NCBI GenBank assembly: GCA_020028115.1
Contig: JAHWYA010000134.1
Span: 1 to 5,924, forward strand
Source: Anaeromyxobacter sp.
GTDB taxonomy: Bacteria; Myxococcota; Myxococcia; Myxococcales; Anaeromyxobacteraceae
Reading direction: 5' to 3'
DNA: 5,924 nt
Position numbers and translations under genes: made by a program. Numbering within the stretch: the stretch's first letter is position 1; every line of letters begins with the position of its first letter. Below, piece after piece: positions 4,580 through 5,924 of the stretch. The notes under the pieces are model-generated. The model had not been told where the DNA came from, made no database searches, and saw only the letters and a program-made list of their open reading frames with translations.

Positions 4580-5924
4580 CTACTTCTTCTCGAGCTTCTG
4601 TCTCAGGAGATCCCCGAGCGTCCCGAAGCCCTTGCCCGACCCCTTCGGCGCCGACGCGCGCATGTACTCCGCCGCGTCCTTGCGCTCCTCGGCGTCCTCG
4701 GCGCCCGTCTTCGAGAGCCGGATCCGGTGCTGCTCGTCGATGGCGACGATGAGGGCCGGGAACGCCTCGCCGACCTTGAACGCCCTGCGCAGGTCCGCCC
4801 CGCGCGGCGTGCCGGACTCGCTCGCCGGGACGAGGCCGCGGCCGCCGGCGAACCGGACGAACACGCCGAAGCTCTCGATCTTGTCGACGGTCGCCTGGAC
4901 GACGTCGCCCGCCTTCGGCGGCGGAGGGGGCGCGGGCCGGGGCGGCCCCTCGGGCGCGGTCTTCGGCTCCGGCCTCGGCACGAGGGCGCGCACGGAGAGG
5001 CCGATCCGCTCGCCCTTCTTCGCGTCCTGCTCGATCTTGAGGATCTGGACCTGGACCTTGTCGCCCGACTTCAGGAGGTCCTGCGGCTTCGAGACGCGAT
5101 CCCAGGAGAGCTCGGAGACGTGGACGAGCCCCTCGATCCCGCCGAGGTCGACGAACGCGCCGTAGTCCTGGACGCTCGTGACGACGCCGTCGAGCACCGC
5201 GCCCGGCGCGAGCTTCTCGCGGGTCTCCTTCGCCTTCGCGGCGCGCTCCTCCTCGAGGAGCGCCCGCCGGGAGAGGACCGCGTCGCGGCCGTCCGCGCGC
5301 TGCACCCTGAACTGGAGCTTCTGGCCGACGAACGTCGTGGGATCGCCGACGAAGCGCACGTCGATCTGGGAGACCGGGCAGAAGGCGCGGACGCCGTGGA
5401 CCTCGACCTCGAGGCCGCCCTTGTTCACCGCCTTCACGATCCCGTCGATCGGGAGCCCGGTCCGGGCCGCCTCCACGAGGGCGTCGCGCGCGTGATCGCG
5501 CGGCGCCTTGCCGTGGCCCTTCGACACGATCACGCCGCGGTCGTTCGCCTGGACCACGACGCCGTCGACGATGTCGCCCTCGCGCGCCGTGACGTTCCCG
5601 TCGTCGTCCTTCAGCTCGGCGACCTCGATCATCGCCTCGGCGACGCCGGAGCCGAGCTCGAGGAACGCGACGTCCTGGCCGAGCTGGATGATCTTGCCGG
5701 CGACCTTCTCGCCCACCTGGAAGCGGCGGCGCGGCGTCGAGTCCGCGGCGGCGAACATGTCCGCGAACGAGCCCTCGTCCGCGGTGGGCACGTCGGGGAG
5801 CGGCGGCGGCTCGCCCGGACCGGGCCCGGGGGCGGGGCGGTCGGCGCGGCGCTCGTCGCGCTCGCGGGGCGGGCGCCCGCGATCTCCACGGTCGCGGGGC
5901 CGGTCGCCGCGAGGCGGCGGGCCC
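4580..5924 (-). CDS. S1-domain RNA-binding protein, 5' partial (runs off right edge)
   Basis: A cytoplasmic RNA-binding protein built of four S1 (OB-fold) repeats. Numbered from the valine/GTG codon at 5791, the repeats span about 25-91, 112-175, 196-268 and 294-361. The third is the most canonical (VVTSVQDYGAFVDLGGIEGLVHVSEL, given here in two parts: VVTSVQDYGAF at 203-213, GLVHVSEL at 221-228). A Pro-rich linker (272-293) separates repeats three and four. The C-terminus is basic, ending LRQKLEKK. The GTP at 5791 position (codon GTG) is probably not the start: the same frame continues without a stop through 44 more codons to the window edge, encoding an Arg/Pro/Gly/Asp-rich tail. At least 447 residues are therefore visible. 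With four S1 repeats it resembles rpsA but is not the usual six-domain ribosomal protein S1; a translation or mRNA-stability role is likely but unproven. Confidence 0.88.
   Translation of the reverse strand, partial: GPPPRGDRPRDRGDRGRPPRERDERRADRPAPGPGPGEPPPLPDVPTADEGSFADMFAAADSTPRRRFQVGEKVAGKIIQLGQDVAFLELGSGVAEAMIEVAELKDDDGNVTAREGDIVDGVVVQANDRGVIVSKGHGKAPRDHARDALVEAARTGLPIDGIVKAVNKGGLEVEVHGVRAFCPVSQIDVRFVGDPTTFVGQKLQFRVQRADGRDAVLSRRALLEEERAAKAKETREKLAPGAVLDGVVTSVQDYGAFVDLGGIEGLVHVSELSWDRVSKPQDLLKSGDKVQVQILKIEQDAKKGERIGLSVRALVPRPEPKTAPEGPPRPAPPPPPKAGDVVQATVDKIESFGVFVRFAGGRGLVPASESGTPRGADLRRAFKVGEAFPALIVAIDEQHRIRLSKTGAEDAEERKDAAEYMRASAPKGSGKGFGTLGDLLRQKLEKK

Noticed and set aside
4580..5791. 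S1 protein as a complete 403-aa gene starting at the GTG at 5791
   Set aside because: The same frame stays open to the window edge with a coherent charged and Pro-rich tail, and no clear ribosome binding site precedes the GTG. A partial gene is the better call.
4580..5924. Calling the S1 protein ribosomal protein S1 (rpsA)
   Set aside because: Only four S1 repeats are seen and the proline hinge and C-terminal tail are not typical of the six-domain ribosomal protein, so no gene symbol is given.
1..5924. Mobile element, CRISPR array, tRNA, riboswitch or defence system
   Set aside because: I found no direct-repeat array, transposase or integrase motif, cloverleaf, or nuclease/toxin gene. The coding capacity is filled by four ordinary genes.

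Overview
High-GC (roughly 70% by eye) bacterial chromosome with strong third-position G/C bias, so several antisense frames stay open for hundreds of codons without being genes. The gene types (GTP-dependent PEP carboxykinase, a multi-S1-domain RNA-binding protein with a charged low-complexity N-terminus, a stand-alone receiver protein, a -24/-12-like promoter) suggest a Myxococcota member, perhaps Anaeromyxobacter. That placement is inference; no rRNA or other phylogenetic marker is present.

Layout, left to right: 1-80 is a non-coding edge. 81-539 (minus) is a single-domain CheY-like response regulator with a good ribosome binding site and a candidate sigma-54 promoter. 540-863 is intergenic and holds that promoter plus a terminator-like hairpin downstream of the next gene. 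864-2645 (minus) is pckG, GTP-dependent phosphoenolpyruvate carboxykinase. 2646-2822 is a 177-bp divergent control region with a candidate pckG promoter, a short inverted repeat and a possible leaderless start for the plus-strand gene. 2823-4559 (plus) is treZ, malto-oligosyltrehalose trehalohydrolase. After a 20-bp convergent gap, 4580 to the right edge (minus) is a four-S1-domain RNA-binding protein whose 5' end lies outside the window.

Functionally, pckG (oxaloacetate to PEP, entry to gluconeogenesis) and treZ (release of trehalose from glucan-derived maltooligosyl-trehalose) are both carbon-storage enzymes and share one divergent promoter region, so coordinated control is possible but unproven. 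The receiver protein and the S1 protein have no visible functional link to them. This looks like ordinary core-genome territory: I see no mobile element, CRISPR array, tRNA, toxin-antitoxin or defence system. The most interesting points are regulatory (the -24/-12 element, the inverted repeat between pckG and treZ) and the unfinished Arg/Pro/Gly/Asp-rich N-terminus of the S1 protein.
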